Source of the DNA: Asaia bogorensis
GTDB taxonomy: Bacteria; Pseudomonadota; Alphaproteobacteria; Acetobacterales; Acetobacteraceae
Length of the DNA: 50,653 nt
NCBI GenBank assembly: GCA_945861095.1
Contig: CAMATI010000003.1
Span: 1 to 50,653, forward strand
Direction of reading: 5' to 3'
Below the pieces are notes generated by a model. It searched no databases, was not told the DNA's origin, and was given only the letters and a program-made list of their open reading frames with translations. Within the stretch, counting starts at the first letter, position 1. The number at the start of each line of letters is the position of its first letter. The translations under genes and the position numbers were made by a program. Of this stretch, positions 1-8,079 are shown piece by piece.

Positions 1-64
1 ATTCATCGATAGACGGCGGCATCAGGAAGCCGGTTAGGCGATCGGTGGGGCGGAAGTTGCTCAT
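1..64 (-). mobile_element. IS1182-like transposase, N-terminal fragment cut by the window edge
   Basis: An ATG at 64 on the minus strand opens a frame that runs off the window after 21 codons. It begins MSNFRPTDRLTGFLMPPS. This matches my knowledge of IS1182-family transposase starts, which read roughly 'xFRPxDRxTxxLLPPSxxEWLP'. Only the start is visible, so intactness, DDE residues and terminal repeats cannot be judged. It lies 31 nt beyond the mutY stop, in the same orientation. The insertion-sequence end should therefore fall between about 65 and 95 or slightly inside the mutY 3' end. The family call is by recognition of a short stretch only. Confidence 0.55.
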
Positions 65-95
65 TGGCGGCATCCGGGGAGGGAGCGAATCGACG

Positions 96-1202
96 TTACG
101 ATTCTAACATGAGCCTCCGGTGGGCGTAAGTCCGACAGGCTGCTAGACGCGAACCCGCCAGGACTGTCCGGATGCATTTTCGCATCACCGACGGCAAGGC
201 CGCATCCCGCAAAGCGCTGCGTGGCAGCAGAAAACCCTCCGCGGCGATCATGGGCACGGTCGCAGCGAACAGATCGATCCGCAATTCGAAATGCGTGAAC
301 CCATGCCGCACCTGCCCCGCCGGCCGCCATGCCGCGCTGACCGGGGCATGTGCCAGAGCCTCCTCCATCGGCCAAATCTCCTCCCGCCACGGTGTGCCGG
401 GCAATTCGGTCATGCCGCCCAGCAGCCCCGATGCCGGCCTGCGTCGTAACAACACGTTATCAGAGGCATCCGTGACCCAGAAATGCGCGCCCATGCGGAG
501 CGGTCGCACGCGCTTCGGAGCCTTCCGAGGCAACGCCGCTGCGATCCCCGCCCTGCGTCCGGCGCAGTCATCCCGCCAGGGACATATCGCACAGGCCGGC
601 GTCGTCGGCGTGCAGACCGTGGCGCCGAGATCGAACAGCGCCTGGGCGAAATCGCTGGGGCGATCCATCGCGTCCGGATCGCGGCCCAGCAAGGACGCCG
701 CGGCCTGGATGGCCGGCTTCGCGGTGGGGAGGGGAGTCTCGATCGCGAACAGCCGAGAGACCACGCGTTCCACATTGCCATCCACCGGCACGGCCGGGAT
801 GCCGAACGCGATCGCCCCGACCGCGGCGGCGGTGTAGGCGCCGATACCGGGCAGGTTGCGCAACCCATCCAGGTCGGGTGGAAAACCGCCGGACGCGGCC
901 ACGATCCCGGCACAGGCGTGCAGATTTCGCGCCCGTGCGTAGTAGCCCAGCCCGGCCCAGGCTGACAGCACATCATCCAAAGGTGCCGCCGCCAGGGCGT
1001 GCACGGATGGGAAGCGGCTCACAAAACGCTCATAATAAGGTATGACGGCGGTGACGGTCGTTTGTTGCAGCATGATCTCGCTGAGCCAAACGCGGTACGG
1101 ATCCGGACTCTGACCGGGTTCGGCGCGCCAGGGCAGGCGACGGCGATGGCGGTCATACCAGTGTAATAGAGAAGCGGCGGGGGCGATGGCGGAGGACAAC
1201 AC
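96..1202 (-). CDS. mutY: A/G-specific adenine DNA glycosylase MutY
   Basis: Base-excision repair enzyme that removes adenine mispaired with 8-oxoguanine. The 368-residue frame has every expected part. The helix-hairpin-helix glycosylase domain carries catalytic Glu42 in SEIMLQQT, the hairpin LPGIGAYTAAAVG at about 117-129, and catalytic Asp141 in PVDGNVERVVSR. The 4Fe-4S ligands are Cys197, 204, 207 and 213 (C-x6-C-x2-C-x5-C). A C-terminal NUDIX-like 8-oxoG recognition domain covers about 235-345. The start is a GTG at 1202, chosen because no nearer ATG keeps the conserved N-terminal WYDRHRRRLPWR. It overlaps the divergent dciA start by 17 nt. The last ~20 residues after VMRKCIRTVLAG are not conserved-looking and lie next to an insertion sequence. 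Confidence 0.95.
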   Translation of the reverse strand: MLSSAIAPAASLLHWYDRHRRRLPWRAEPGQSPDPYRVWLSEIMLQQTTVTAVIPYYERFVSRFPSVHALAAAPLDDVLSAWAGLGYYARARNLHACAGIVAASGGFPPDLDGLRNLPGIGAYTAAAVGAIAFGIPAVPVDGNVERVVSRLFAIETPLPTAKPAIQAAASLLGRDPDAMDRPSDFAQALFDLGATVCTPTTPACAICPWRDDCAGRRAGIAAALPRKAPKRVRPLRMGAHFWVTDASDNVLLRRRPASGLLGGMTELPGTPWREEIWPMEEALAHAPVSAAWRPAGQVRHGFTHFELRIDLFAATVPMIAAEGFLLPRSALRDAALPSVMRKCIRTVLAGSRLAACRTYAHRRLMLES

Positions 1203-1713
1203 GGACGACGATATGAAGAACGCGCCCCGCCACGTCTACGGGCCGCGCCCGGTCGGTGCGTTGGTGCCGGCACTGACCCGTCCCGCCTTCAGCCGCAAGG
1301 CGCCAGCCTCGGCGCAGCTTATGCTGGACTGGCCGGCGATCGTCGGTCCGGCCCTGGCCCGGGTGACCGAACCACGCCGTCTGTCCGCCGGCACCTTGAC
1401 CATCGCATGCTCCGGCCCGATCGCCATGGAATTGCAGCATATGGCGATCGAGGTGATCCACCGCATCAACGCCCATCTCGGCCAGGCGACCATCCGATCG
1501 CTCCGCTTCATGCAGGTCGCCGATCAGGGAACGCTTGCCCCGCGTCCATTGCCCTCCCCTCGCACGCTGGCCCAGGCGGAGGCGGCGGTCGGCGACATGC
1601 CGCCGGGGCCGCTGCGCGATGTCCTGGTCTCCCTGGGCAGTATCCTGCTGGGACCAGGCAGAGGGAACGGATCGCCCGCGACCAAGCCGCCCGCGCCGGT
1701 CGACCGCCGATAA
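1186..1713 (+). CDS. DUF721/DciA-family protein, probable replicative-helicase loading factor
   Basis: A 175-residue protein with the DUF721 (DciA) core. That core includes the LMLDWPAIVGPALARVTEP segment (about residues 47-65) and a following beta/alpha unit ending in the hydrophobic helix that contains MELQHMAIEVIHRINAHLG. DciA proteins help DnaB helicase in bacteria that lack DnaC; this role is family knowledge and is not shown here. The C-terminus is Pro/Arg-rich and probably disordered. The ATG at 1186 overlaps the divergent mutY start, and an in-frame ATG at 1213 would remove the overlap. The gene heads a plus-strand run with the DsbA-like gene and smc, the usual order in alphaproteobacteria. 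Confidence 0.75.
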   Translation: MAEDNTDDDMKNAPRHVYGPRPVGALVPALTRPAFSRKAPASAQLMLDWPAIVGPALARVTEPRRLSAGTLTIACSGPIAMELQHMAIEVIHRINAHLGQATIRSLRFMQVADQGTLAPRPLPSPRTLAQAEAAVGDMPPGPLRDVLVSLGSILLGPGRGNGSPATKPPAPVDRR

Positions 1714-1771
1714 TCAAGCCCTTCACGAATCGGCCGCCTACACGCTAGACACACCAGATATAAAGGTTCCC

Positions 1772-2380
1772 ATGCCTATTTCGCGCCGTCGGACACTAAC
1801 TGTTGTTGCCGCTGGAGCCGCTGCCCACACCCTGGGTTCGGCCATTCCAGCCTACGCCCAGGATGCCAGCCAGGCGGAGCGGTCCATTGGCAATCCGGAC
1901 GCGAAGACCACGGTCATGGAGTTTTTCTCCCTTACCTGCAGCCATTGCGCGGCCTTTCACAGCGGCACCATGCCGCGGGTGAAGAAGGAACTGGTCGAGA
2001 CCGGATTGGTCCGAATCGTGTTCCACGACTACCCGTTGGACCAGATCGCTCTGACCGCCGCCATGGTCGCGCGCAGCTTTCCGGCCGAACGCTACGACCC
2101 GTTCGTTACCGCGTTGCTCGCGACGCAGGACCGCTGGGTCTTCAACCGCGGCGTCAATCCGATGGAGGAGCTTTGGAAGATGGCGGCCCTGGCCGGCATG
2201 AGCCGCCCAGGCTTCGACAAGGCCATCGCCGATACCACGCTGCGTGACTGGATCCTGCGCCAGCAGCAGGTCGACCAGGATCGCTGGAAGATCGAATCCA
2301 CGCCCAGTTTCGTTATCAACGGCCAGAAATATTCCGGAGGCATGAGCTTCGATGCGTTCCGCAAGCTGATTCCGGGATAG
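1772..2380 (+). CDS. DsbA-family thiol:disulfide oxidoreductase, exported
   Basis: A 202-residue periplasmic thioredoxin-fold protein that probably forms or exchanges disulfides. The N-terminus SRRRTLTVVAAGAAAHTL looks like a Tat-type signal peptide, with cleavage likely after PAYAQ (about residue 30). The mature part has the active site C56-S-H-C59 in FFSLTCSHCAAFH, the long helical insertion of DsbA relatives, and the cis-Pro loop STPSFVING near residue 180. The ATG at 1772 was chosen over a much earlier in-frame start because it begins the signal peptide and follows an AAAGG. The gene lies 58 nt after dciA and 18 nt before smc, so co-transcription is likely. The exact Dsb subclass cannot be set from sequence alone. 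Confidence 0.85.
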   Translation: MPISRRRTLTVVAAGAAAHTLGSAIPAYAQDASQAERSIGNPDAKTTVMEFFSLTCSHCAAFHSGTMPRVKKELVETGLVRIVFHDYPLDQIALTAAMVARSFPAERYDPFVTALLATQDRWVFNRGVNPMEELWKMAALAGMSRPGFDKAIADTTLRDWILRQQQVDQDRWKIESTPSFVINGQKYSGGMSFDAFRKLIPG

Positions 2381-2398
2381 GGGCACAAGGAGTACGCG

Positions 2399-5300
2399 TT
2401 GCCGGTCAGTTTTCGTCGCCTTCGCATCGCCGGGTTCAAGAGTTTTGCCGAACCGACGAGCGTGGAGATCCTGCCGGGGCTGACCGGCATCGTAGGTCCT
2501 AACGGGTGTGGCAAATCCAACGTGGTGGAGGCCCTGCGCTGGGCCATGGGCGAAAGCAGCGCCCGCAATCTGCGCGGCGGGGAGATGGACGACGTCATCT
2601 TCGCCGGCACCGTCGGGCGCGCATCACGCAATATCGCCGAGGTCTCGCTGTTCCTGGAGGAAACCGCCGGCGTCGCGCCGCCGCCGTTCCATGAACAGGC
2701 CGAATTGCAGATCGTTCGCAAGATCGAGCGCGGGTCGGGCTCCAGCTACCGGGTGAACGGGCGAGAGGCGCGTGCCCGCGATGTGCAGACATTGTTTGCC
2801 GACCTTGCCTCTGGCGCGCGCGCGTCCGCGATGGTCAGCCAGGGACGCGTCGGTGCGCTGGTCGGCGCTCGCCCCGAGGATCGGCGTGTGGTGCTGGAAG
2901 AAGCCGCCGGGATCACCGGGTTGCATGCGCGCCGACACGAAGCGGAACTGAAATTGCGGGCGGCGGAAGCGAATCTGGCGCGTGCGGATGACCTGCGGAC
3001 GCAACTTGATGCGCAACTCGGGGGTTTGAAGCGCCAGGCCCGCCAGGCCAGCCGATACCGCAATATCTCTGGTGCCATTCGGGAAGCGGAGGCCGAACTT
3101 CTGTCCGTCCAACGGGCGTGGGTGGAAGCGGCGCGGATTGAAGCGCGGGCCGCCCTGCAACAGGCGGAACTGGCGGTTGGGGCAGCGGTGACCGCCTCGA
3201 CCGCCGCATCCGCGCAGGCCACGGACGCCGCCGCCGTTTTGCCGGCTCTGCGCGAGGGTGAAGCCACCGCCCGCACCGCCCTGGAGAGATTGCGCATCGA
3301 GCAGGAGCAGATCGCGGGGGAGGAGGAGCGCGCGCGTGATGCCCTGACTCAGGCTACCGGTCGTCTGTCCCAGATCCGCAAAGACCTGGGTCATGCCGAA
3401 CAATTGCAACGCGATGCGTCGGCCGCGGATGTCCGGTTGAGCGCCGAATACGCCGCGATCGCCACCGCCGAGGCCGGCTTCCCCGCCCGCGCCGAAGCGC
3501 TAGAGGCGGCAGCCATCGCCGCCGCGGAAGCTCTGCGGGAGGCGGAGGCGGAGGCCAATCGTGCCACCGAAGCGGCCGCCGAAGCGAATGCCCGTGCGCA
3601 GGCGGCCAATCAGTTTCTGACCCAGGCGCAACAGCGGGCCGCGCGCATGCAGGAGCAGGCCACGCGTTTGACCGAGGAGCGGAACCGGGTTCTCGCCCAA
3701 CAGGTGGACGCGACGAAATTGGCCCAGGCCGCGGAAACCGTAGAGCAGGCGGGGGCCGGGATGGCGGCGGCCCGGATCGCGATGGATCGCGCGGAACAGG
3801 CACGCGCCGCGACGGCGAATGCCCTGGCCGCCGCGCGGGAGGCCCAGTCCGGCGCCGACTCCGCCCGTGCCAAATTGGCGGCGGAATGCCAGGCCCTGGC
3901 GGAAATCCTGGCGGTGAAGGATGGGGAACGGTGGCCCCCCATGGTCGACTCGCTGGCCGTTCCATCCGGACTCGAAGCCGCGCTTGGCGCCGTCCTGGGG
4001 GAGGAATTGACCTCGGCCCTGAATCCGGAGGCGGCGCGGCATTGGCGGGAATTGCCGCCGTTCGATCCGGTCCCGCCGTTGCCCGACGGCGTGACGTCCC
4101 TGGCCACGATGGTGCGCGGCCCGGCGGTGCTGGACCGGGCTTTGTCGCAGATTGGTTTGGTCGATAGCGACACACCGTCGATGGAGCGGCAGTCCGCTTT
4201 GGCGCCTGGGCAAGTATTGGTCTCGCGTTCCGGGGCAATATCGCGCTGGGATGGCTATACCATTCGTGCCGGCACACCGGTCGCCGCCACCGTCCGCTTG
4301 CAGCAACGCAACCGGTTGGCGGGACTGCGGGAACGGCTGGCGGAAGCCGAACAGCGCGCCGGGGCGGCACGTGCCGAACGGGCCGCGTCCGAGGCCGCCG
4401 CACAGGCCGCCAACCAGGCGGAGCAGCAGGCACGGATGATGCGACGAGACCAGGAACAACATCTGGAACGCGCCACTGCCACCCTGACCAACCTCCGCAA
4501 TCAGGCCGCCACGGCGACGGCTCGCCTTGCGGCGGCGGAAGATCAGTTGGTCCGCATCGTCGCGGACCGGGATGAAGCCGATGCCGCCCTGGCCCGCGCC
4601 CGCGCAACCCATGCCGAACTGCCGGACATTGGCGCGTTGCGGGCCGCTGTCGAGCAGGCGCGTGCCGCCCAATCCGCCGCCCGTGCCCGGGAATCGGCGG
4701 CGCGCGGGGAACGGGACAGCGCGGCGCGCGATCATGTGGCGCGCACCAACCGGGTCCTGGTGATCCAGGCCGAACGGGCCGGCTGGACCGAACGCGCCCG
4801 TGATGCGGCCGATCGTGTGACCGACCTGTCGGCTCGATTGGCGGACGCCGAGACACTTCAGGCCACGCTGTCCGCGGGACCCGCGCAAATCGCCGATCGT
4901 CGCCAGATCGCGTTGCAAGCCCTGCAAGCCGGAGAGGTTGACCATCGACGGATCGCCGGGGAATTGACCGGGGCCGTCAACCGGGCCGGCGATGCGGATC
5001 GTGCCGCGCGGGCGGCTGAGTCCGCTCTGGCGGCGCGGCGGGAAGGCGCGGTCCGCGCCGAGGGAGCCGCGCAACAAGCTGATCATGCCTGGGGTGTCGT
5101 CGCCGAACGGATTCTGGAACGGCTGGGCGTGTCGCCGACCTTGCCGGCGCCTCCGGCCGAATTGGGCAAGGAGACCGAGGAAAAGGCCCGCCGCAAACTG
5201 GAACGCCTGGTCAAGGAGCGGGACGAGATGGGCCCGGTCAACCTTCGCGCCGACGTCGAGGCCGCGGCGATCGAGGAGCAGATCGCCACCCTGGAACGCG

Positions 5301-5869
5301 AACGCGCGGAACTGACCACGGCGATCGCCAAGCTACGCGGGTCGATCGGCCATCTGAACCGGGAAGGAAGGGAACGGCTCGCCGCGGTGTTTCAGCAGGT
5401 GGACCGCAATTTCCAGCAATTGTTCACCCGCATGTTCGGCGGCGGTCGGGCGCATCTGGCGCTGGTCGGGTCGGACGATCCGCTGGCGGCCGGGTTGGAG
5501 ATCTATGCCCAACCGCCGGGGAAGAAGCTGGCCACCCTGTCGCTGCTATCCGGCGGCGAGCAGGCGTTGACTGCGCTGTCCCTGATTTTCGCGGTTTTCC
5601 GTTGCAATCCGGCCCCGGTTTGCGTGCTGGATGAGGTCGACGCCCCGCTCGACGACGCTAATGTCGACCGGTTCTGCACTTTGTTGGAGGATATGGTGCG
5701 CGACACCAACACGCGTTTCATGGTGGTGACGCATCACCCGCTGACGATGGCGCGGATGGACCGGCTATACGGCGTCACGATGCAGGAACGCGGCGTGTCG
5801 CGGGTGCTGTCGGTCGATCTGACGCAGGCGGAATCGATGATGGAGACCCCCCGCCTGGCCGCGGAATAG
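2399..5869 (+). CDS. smc: Chromosome segregation protein SMC
   Basis: An 1156-residue condensin ATPase that organises and segregates the chromosome, normally with ScpA and ScpB. The N-terminal ATPase half has Walker A GPNGCGKS (residues 33-40). Two long Ala/Glu/Arg-rich coiled-coil arms (about 165-490 and 640-930) flank a hinge at about 500-640. The C-terminal half has the ABC signature LLSGGEQAL (about 1050) and Walker B VCVLDEVDAPLDD (about 1074-1086). Length and motif order are normal. The start is TTG at 2399, directly before the conserved first strand FRRLRIAGFKSF, with AAGGAG 6 nt upstream. The 3' end overlaps the convergent transglycosylase gene by 95 bp. Confidence 0.97.
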   Translation: MPVSFRRLRIAGFKSFAEPTSVEILPGLTGIVGPNGCGKSNVVEALRWAMGESSARNLRGGEMDDVIFAGTVGRASRNIAEVSLFLEETAGVAPPPFHEQAELQIVRKIERGSGSSYRVNGREARARDVQTLFADLASGARASAMVSQGRVGALVGARPEDRRVVLEEAAGITGLHARRHEAELKLRAAEANLARADDLRTQLDAQLGGLKRQARQASRYRNISGAIREAEAELLSVQRAWVEAARIEARAALQQAELAVGAAVTASTAASAQATDAAAVLPALREGEATARTALERLRIEQEQIAGEEERARDALTQATGRLSQIRKDLGHAEQLQRDASAADVRLSAEYAAIATAEAGFPARAEALEAAAIAAAEALREAEAEANRATEAAAEANARAQAANQFLTQAQQRAARMQEQATRLTEERNRVLAQQVDATKLAQAAETVEQAGAGMAAARIAMDRAEQARAATANALAAAREAQSGADSARAKLAAECQALAEILAVKDGERWPPMVDSLAVPSGLEAALGAVLGEELTSALNPEAARHWRELPPFDPVPPLPDGVTSLATMVRGPAVLDRALSQIGLVDSDTPSMERQSALAPGQVLVSRSGAISRWDGYTIRAGTPVAATVRLQQRNRLAGLRERLAEAEQRAGAARAERAASEAAAQAANQAEQQARMMRRDQEQHLERATATLTNLRNQAATATARLAAAEDQLVRIVADRDEADAALARARATHAELPDIGALRAAVEQARAAQSAARARESAARGERDSAARDHVARTNRVLVIQAERAGWTERARDAADRVTDLSARLADAETLQATLSAGPAQIADRRQIALQALQAGEVDHRRIAGELTGAVNRAGDADRAARAAESALAARREGAVRAEGAAQQADHAWGVVAERILERLGVSPTLPAPPAELGKETEEKARRKLERLVKERDEMGPVNLRADVEAAAIEEQIATLERERAELTTAIAKLRGSIGHLNREGRERLAAVFQQVDRNFQQLFTRMFGGGRAHLALVGSDDPLAAGLEIYAQPPGKKLATLSLLSGGEQALTALSLIFAVFRCNPAPVCVLDEVDAPLDDANVDRFCTLLEDMVRDTNTRFMVVTHHPLTMARMDRLYGVTMQERGVSRVLSVDLTQAESMMETPRLAAE

Positions 5870-6758
5870 AACCGAACAGCGGACGCGGAGTGGTCGCGTT
5901 GCCGACCGGGTTGACCGCCAACGGCAGCGGCGGGGCTCGGAATGCCCAGGTGACCGGCATCGCGCGATAGGCATCCAACCCGCGGCCGACCGAACTCAAT
6001 GTGGCGGGACTGCCCGTGGCCTGATCCGCCGGTGGTGCCGCGGTCTGGGCGAGGGGGATAATCCGCGCGCGTGGGCCGCGTCCCAGGATCGGGTGGCCTT
6101 CCCGGCTCAGGGTCGCGTTCCAGGCGCTGGCGAGCGCCGTCCCCGGCACCGCGCCGGATGCAAACGTGGCAGCCGGCCGTTTTTGTTCATCCGGCCATAC
6201 ACCGGCAACCCGTCGCTGATAGGCTTCCCCCAGTTCAGGGGTCGCCGAGTGGTACCAGGCGGTCGCTTTTTCCCAGTTCCCGGTCTGCCCGCGCAACTTG
6301 GTCAGAAACCGCGCCGCATAATCGGCGTTGGTGGCGGGATCGAAGGCCATCTCCAGACTGGCGAATGCGTCCGGGTGGTGCACCATGTTGACCTGCATGC
6401 ACCCTATGTCGATCGATCGGCTGCCGCGCGCGCGCCATGTGTTTACCGCCGCGATGGCCTGGGCCTTGGTGTCGAAATAGAAGCCCTGCCCCTCCACATT
6501 GATCGTCCACGGCCACGGCCCCACCTCCCCCGTCGCCGGATCCGCTCGACCGCTTTCCACCCGCGCGATGGCGGCGAGCAGGCGGGAAGGGATGGCATGG
6601 CGTCGTTCCGCGGCCTCGATGGCCGAGCGGCAGAGGCGGGAGGGGGAGGATCCGGTGATGGCGGACAAGTTTTGTGCGTGTGCCGGCAGATGGGCAGAGG
6701 CCAGAGGGAGGATGGCCAGGAGGATGACCAGGGGGGTGATCAGGGGGCTGCGCGGCAT
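5775..6758 (-). CDS. Lytic transglycosylase, SLT domain, exported
   Basis: A 327-residue periplasmic murein-cleaving enzyme. A signal peptide (PLVILLAILPLASAHLPAHA) is followed by an SLT fold at about 38-185. The likely catalytic Glu lies in LLAAIARVESGRADP. Later motifs are GPWPWTINVEGQGFYFD, SIDIGCMQVNMVHHP and the AWYHSATP segment. The ATG at 6758 begins the signal peptide; an upstream in-frame extension to 6815 was rejected. The C-terminal third is Pro/Ala/Gly-rich and low in complexity. Its last ~31 residues are encoded antisense to the smc 3' end, which suggests the frame gained a late stop by reading into smc. The gene is monocistronic and diverges from the candidate RNA at 6.8-6.97 kb. 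Confidence 0.88.
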   Translation of the reverse strand: MPRSPLITPLVILLAILPLASAHLPAHAQNLSAITGSSPSRLCRSAIEAAERRHAIPSRLLAAIARVESGRADPATGEVGPWPWTINVEGQGFYFDTKAQAIAAVNTWRARGSRSIDIGCMQVNMVHHPDAFASLEMAFDPATNADYAARFLTKLRGQTGNWEKATAWYHSATPELGEAYQRRVAGVWPDEQKRPAATFASGAVPGTALASAWNATLSREGHPILGRGPRARIIPLAQTAAPPADQATGSPATLSSVGRGLDAYRAMPVTWAFRAPPLPLAVNPVGNATTPRPLFGSIPRPGGGSPSSIPPASDRPTAPATRRVPAS

Positions 6759-6790
6759 GATCGGATCATAAGGGCGGGGTATGAACAAAG

Positions 6791-6825
6791 TCTTGCCAGC
6801 CTCGCGAGCGGGCAAGAGTTTTTTT
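6791..6825 (+). terminator. Hairpin with T-run (intrinsic terminator, plus strand)
   Basis: The arms TCTTGCC (6791-6797) and GGCAAGA (6811-6817) enclose an inner CTCGCGAG palindrome. A run of seven T follows at 6819-6825. The polarity suits a plus-strand transcript, yet no plus-strand gene ends here. It could stop antisense transcription through the transglycosylase gene, or be the 5' part of the RNA candidate just downstream. Confidence 0.6.
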
Positions 6826-6971
6826 GCTGCGATGCAAAATATCGCTTGCAGACGAATGATCGTTTGGCTAATGTCTGTCTCGCAGCAACCCGGTCCTTGA
6901 CCGAGATGTCTGCTTTCTTGGACGTTTCCTCCCTAAACTTGGCGGCGCTTCGTGCGCCGCCATCTTTTTTT
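6824..6971 (+). ncRNA. Candidate small RNA with anti-Shine-Dalgarno loop
   Basis: This non-coding stretch contains nested complementary blocks. TTGCTGCGA (6824-6832) pairs perfectly with TCGCAGCAA (6880-6888), and CAGAC (6849-6853) with GTCTG (6873-6877) inside it. A hairpin CGGTC/GACCG follows (6891-6903). Next is GTTT/AAAC presenting the loop CCTCCCT (6924-6938), and then a strong terminator (6941-6971). A C/U-rich loop complementary to ribosome binding sites is a hallmark of several alphaproteobacterial trans-acting sRNA families; assignment to one is inference. No convincing promoter was found. A weak TTGCAG...TAATGT pair at 6846-6874 would give a shorter ~90-nt transcript. The true 5' end is unknown. 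Confidence 0.5.
6941..6971 (+). terminator. Strong intrinsic terminator, plus strand
   Basis: An 8-bp perfect GC stem (GGCGGCGC and GCGCCGCC) with a TTCGT loop at 6941-6961, followed by ATC and seven T (6965-6971). It points along the plus strand, although both flanking genes are on the minus strand. Its natural client is therefore the candidate small RNA immediately upstream. Confidence 0.85.
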
Positions 6972-7002
6972 CGGTGTGTCGGTCCAAAATACGTCACAGC
7001 CC

Positions 7003-7980
7003 TTATTCGTCGATCAGACTGGATGCTTCACGGGTAATCGCTTCCACCAGGCTGGTCAGATCGGCTTGCACGGATGCGAACGACGGCAACCGTTCGATCC
7101 GGGCCTCATCCATATAGAGACTCCGCGCGACCTCTATCTGCAGCGCATGCACCCGGTCCCGCGGCCGTCCGTAATGGCGGGTGATGTAGCCGCCGGCGTA
7201 GGGGTCATTGCGCCGGACGGAATAGCCAAACTCCGTCAACGCCCTTTCCACGAACCGGGTGATCCTTGGGGAGCACGCGGTGCCATGCGCATCACCCAGC
7301 ACGAAATCCGGCGCGAACATGCCGTTGCGCGGCATCGGCCGTGGCCCGCCTGCGACCGAACTCCCCGATGATCCGGGGGAATGCCCAGGGGAGGGCCCAG
7401 AGGACGGCCCAGGGGAAGGCCCAGGGGAAGGCTCAGGGGAAGGCATCGAGTGGCAGTCGATCAGAAGGCAGAACCCGTGCAGCGCGTGGGTTCCGGTCAG
7501 CATCGCGATCAGCGTCTCGTGGAACGGCCGCCAATAGGCCTCGACCCGTCGTTCGGCTTCCGCGAATGTCAGTTTCCCTCGGTAGATTGTATCGCCCGAG
7601 GCCACGACCCGGGCGATCGTACCCAGGCCGGCACTGACGCGCGGGCTGGTGGTGTTGACCCAGGGCGGCAAGGTATCGGCGAACATCGCCGGATCAAGCT
7701 CCCACGGTTCCCGGTTTACGTCGCAATAGGCGCGGGGGAAGGTGGCGGACAGCAGCGGCGCCCCGAATTCGGGCGCGGCGGCGAACAGCTCCTCGACAAA
7801 ACTATCCTCGCTGCGGCGCAGGCTGTGGGGGTCCAGCCGGGCGGATGCCAGGAAGTCCGCCCCGTAACGCCGCCCGGAATGCGGGGAGGCGAAAATCACC
7901 GGGGCCGTCTGCAGATGTGGGCGCGCCACGATCAGCGGGGCATCTTCCTGTTCGGCGATCGGGGCGACGGGAACATCCAT
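7003..7980 (-). CDS. N-formylglutamate amidohydrolase family protein
   Basis: A 325-residue protein of the FGase family, which hydrolyses N-formyl-L-glutamate (late histidine degradation) or related N-acyl amino acids. Visible family motifs are VIFASPHSGRRY (N-terminal metal-site region), SEDSFVEELF, YCDVNREPWELDP and LLIDCHSMPS. C-terminal motifs are DFVLGDAHGTAC and ALQIEVARSLYMDE. An ATG at 7980 was preferred to the upstream frame extension. Between the metal-site motif DCHSMPS and the FAPDFVLGD motif lies a ~35-residue Pro/Ser/Gly insertion encoded by a 12-bp tandem repeat. No hut genes are nearby, so the substrate is uncertain. Confidence 0.85.
   Translation of the reverse strand: MDVPVAPIAEQEDAPLIVARPHLQTAPVIFASPHSGRRYGADFLASARLDPHSLRRSEDSFVEELFAAAPEFGAPLLSATFPRAYCDVNREPWELDPAMFADTLPPWVNTTSPRVSAGLGTIARVVASGDTIYRGKLTFAEAERRVEAYWRPFHETLIAMLTGTHALHGFCLLIDCHSMPSPEPSPGPSPGPSSGPSPGHSPGSSGSSVAGGPRPMPRNGMFAPDFVLGDAHGTACSPRITRFVERALTEFGYSVRRNDPYAGGYITRHYGRPRDRVHALQIEVARSLYMDEARIERLPSFASVQADLTSLVEAITREASSLIDE
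7381..7440 (-). repeat. 12-bp tandem repeat inside the amidohydrolase gene
   Basis: Five direct units of about AGGCCCAGGGGA (plus-strand sense) occupy 7381-7440 with few substitutions. On the coding strand they specify repeating Pro-Ser-Pro-Gly. Because the unit is a multiple of three, copy-number change would lengthen or shorten the loop without a frameshift. Confidence 0.9.
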
Positions 7981-8079
7981 CCGCCCATTGAAGCTGTGCC
8001 AGGCGTCCGTGTCACGCCCCCGTAGGCACATGGTTGCGCGAACGATCGGATAAACCGACGAATACCCCGTTGGGGCGGT

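Noticed and set aside
3354..5086. Two 500-residue minus-strand frames inside smc
   Set aside because: Pro/Arg-rich antisense translation of the Ala/Glu coiled coil; smc itself is complete.
7381..7440. CRISPR-like array
   Set aside because: Units are contiguous 12-mers without spacers and lie inside a coding frame.
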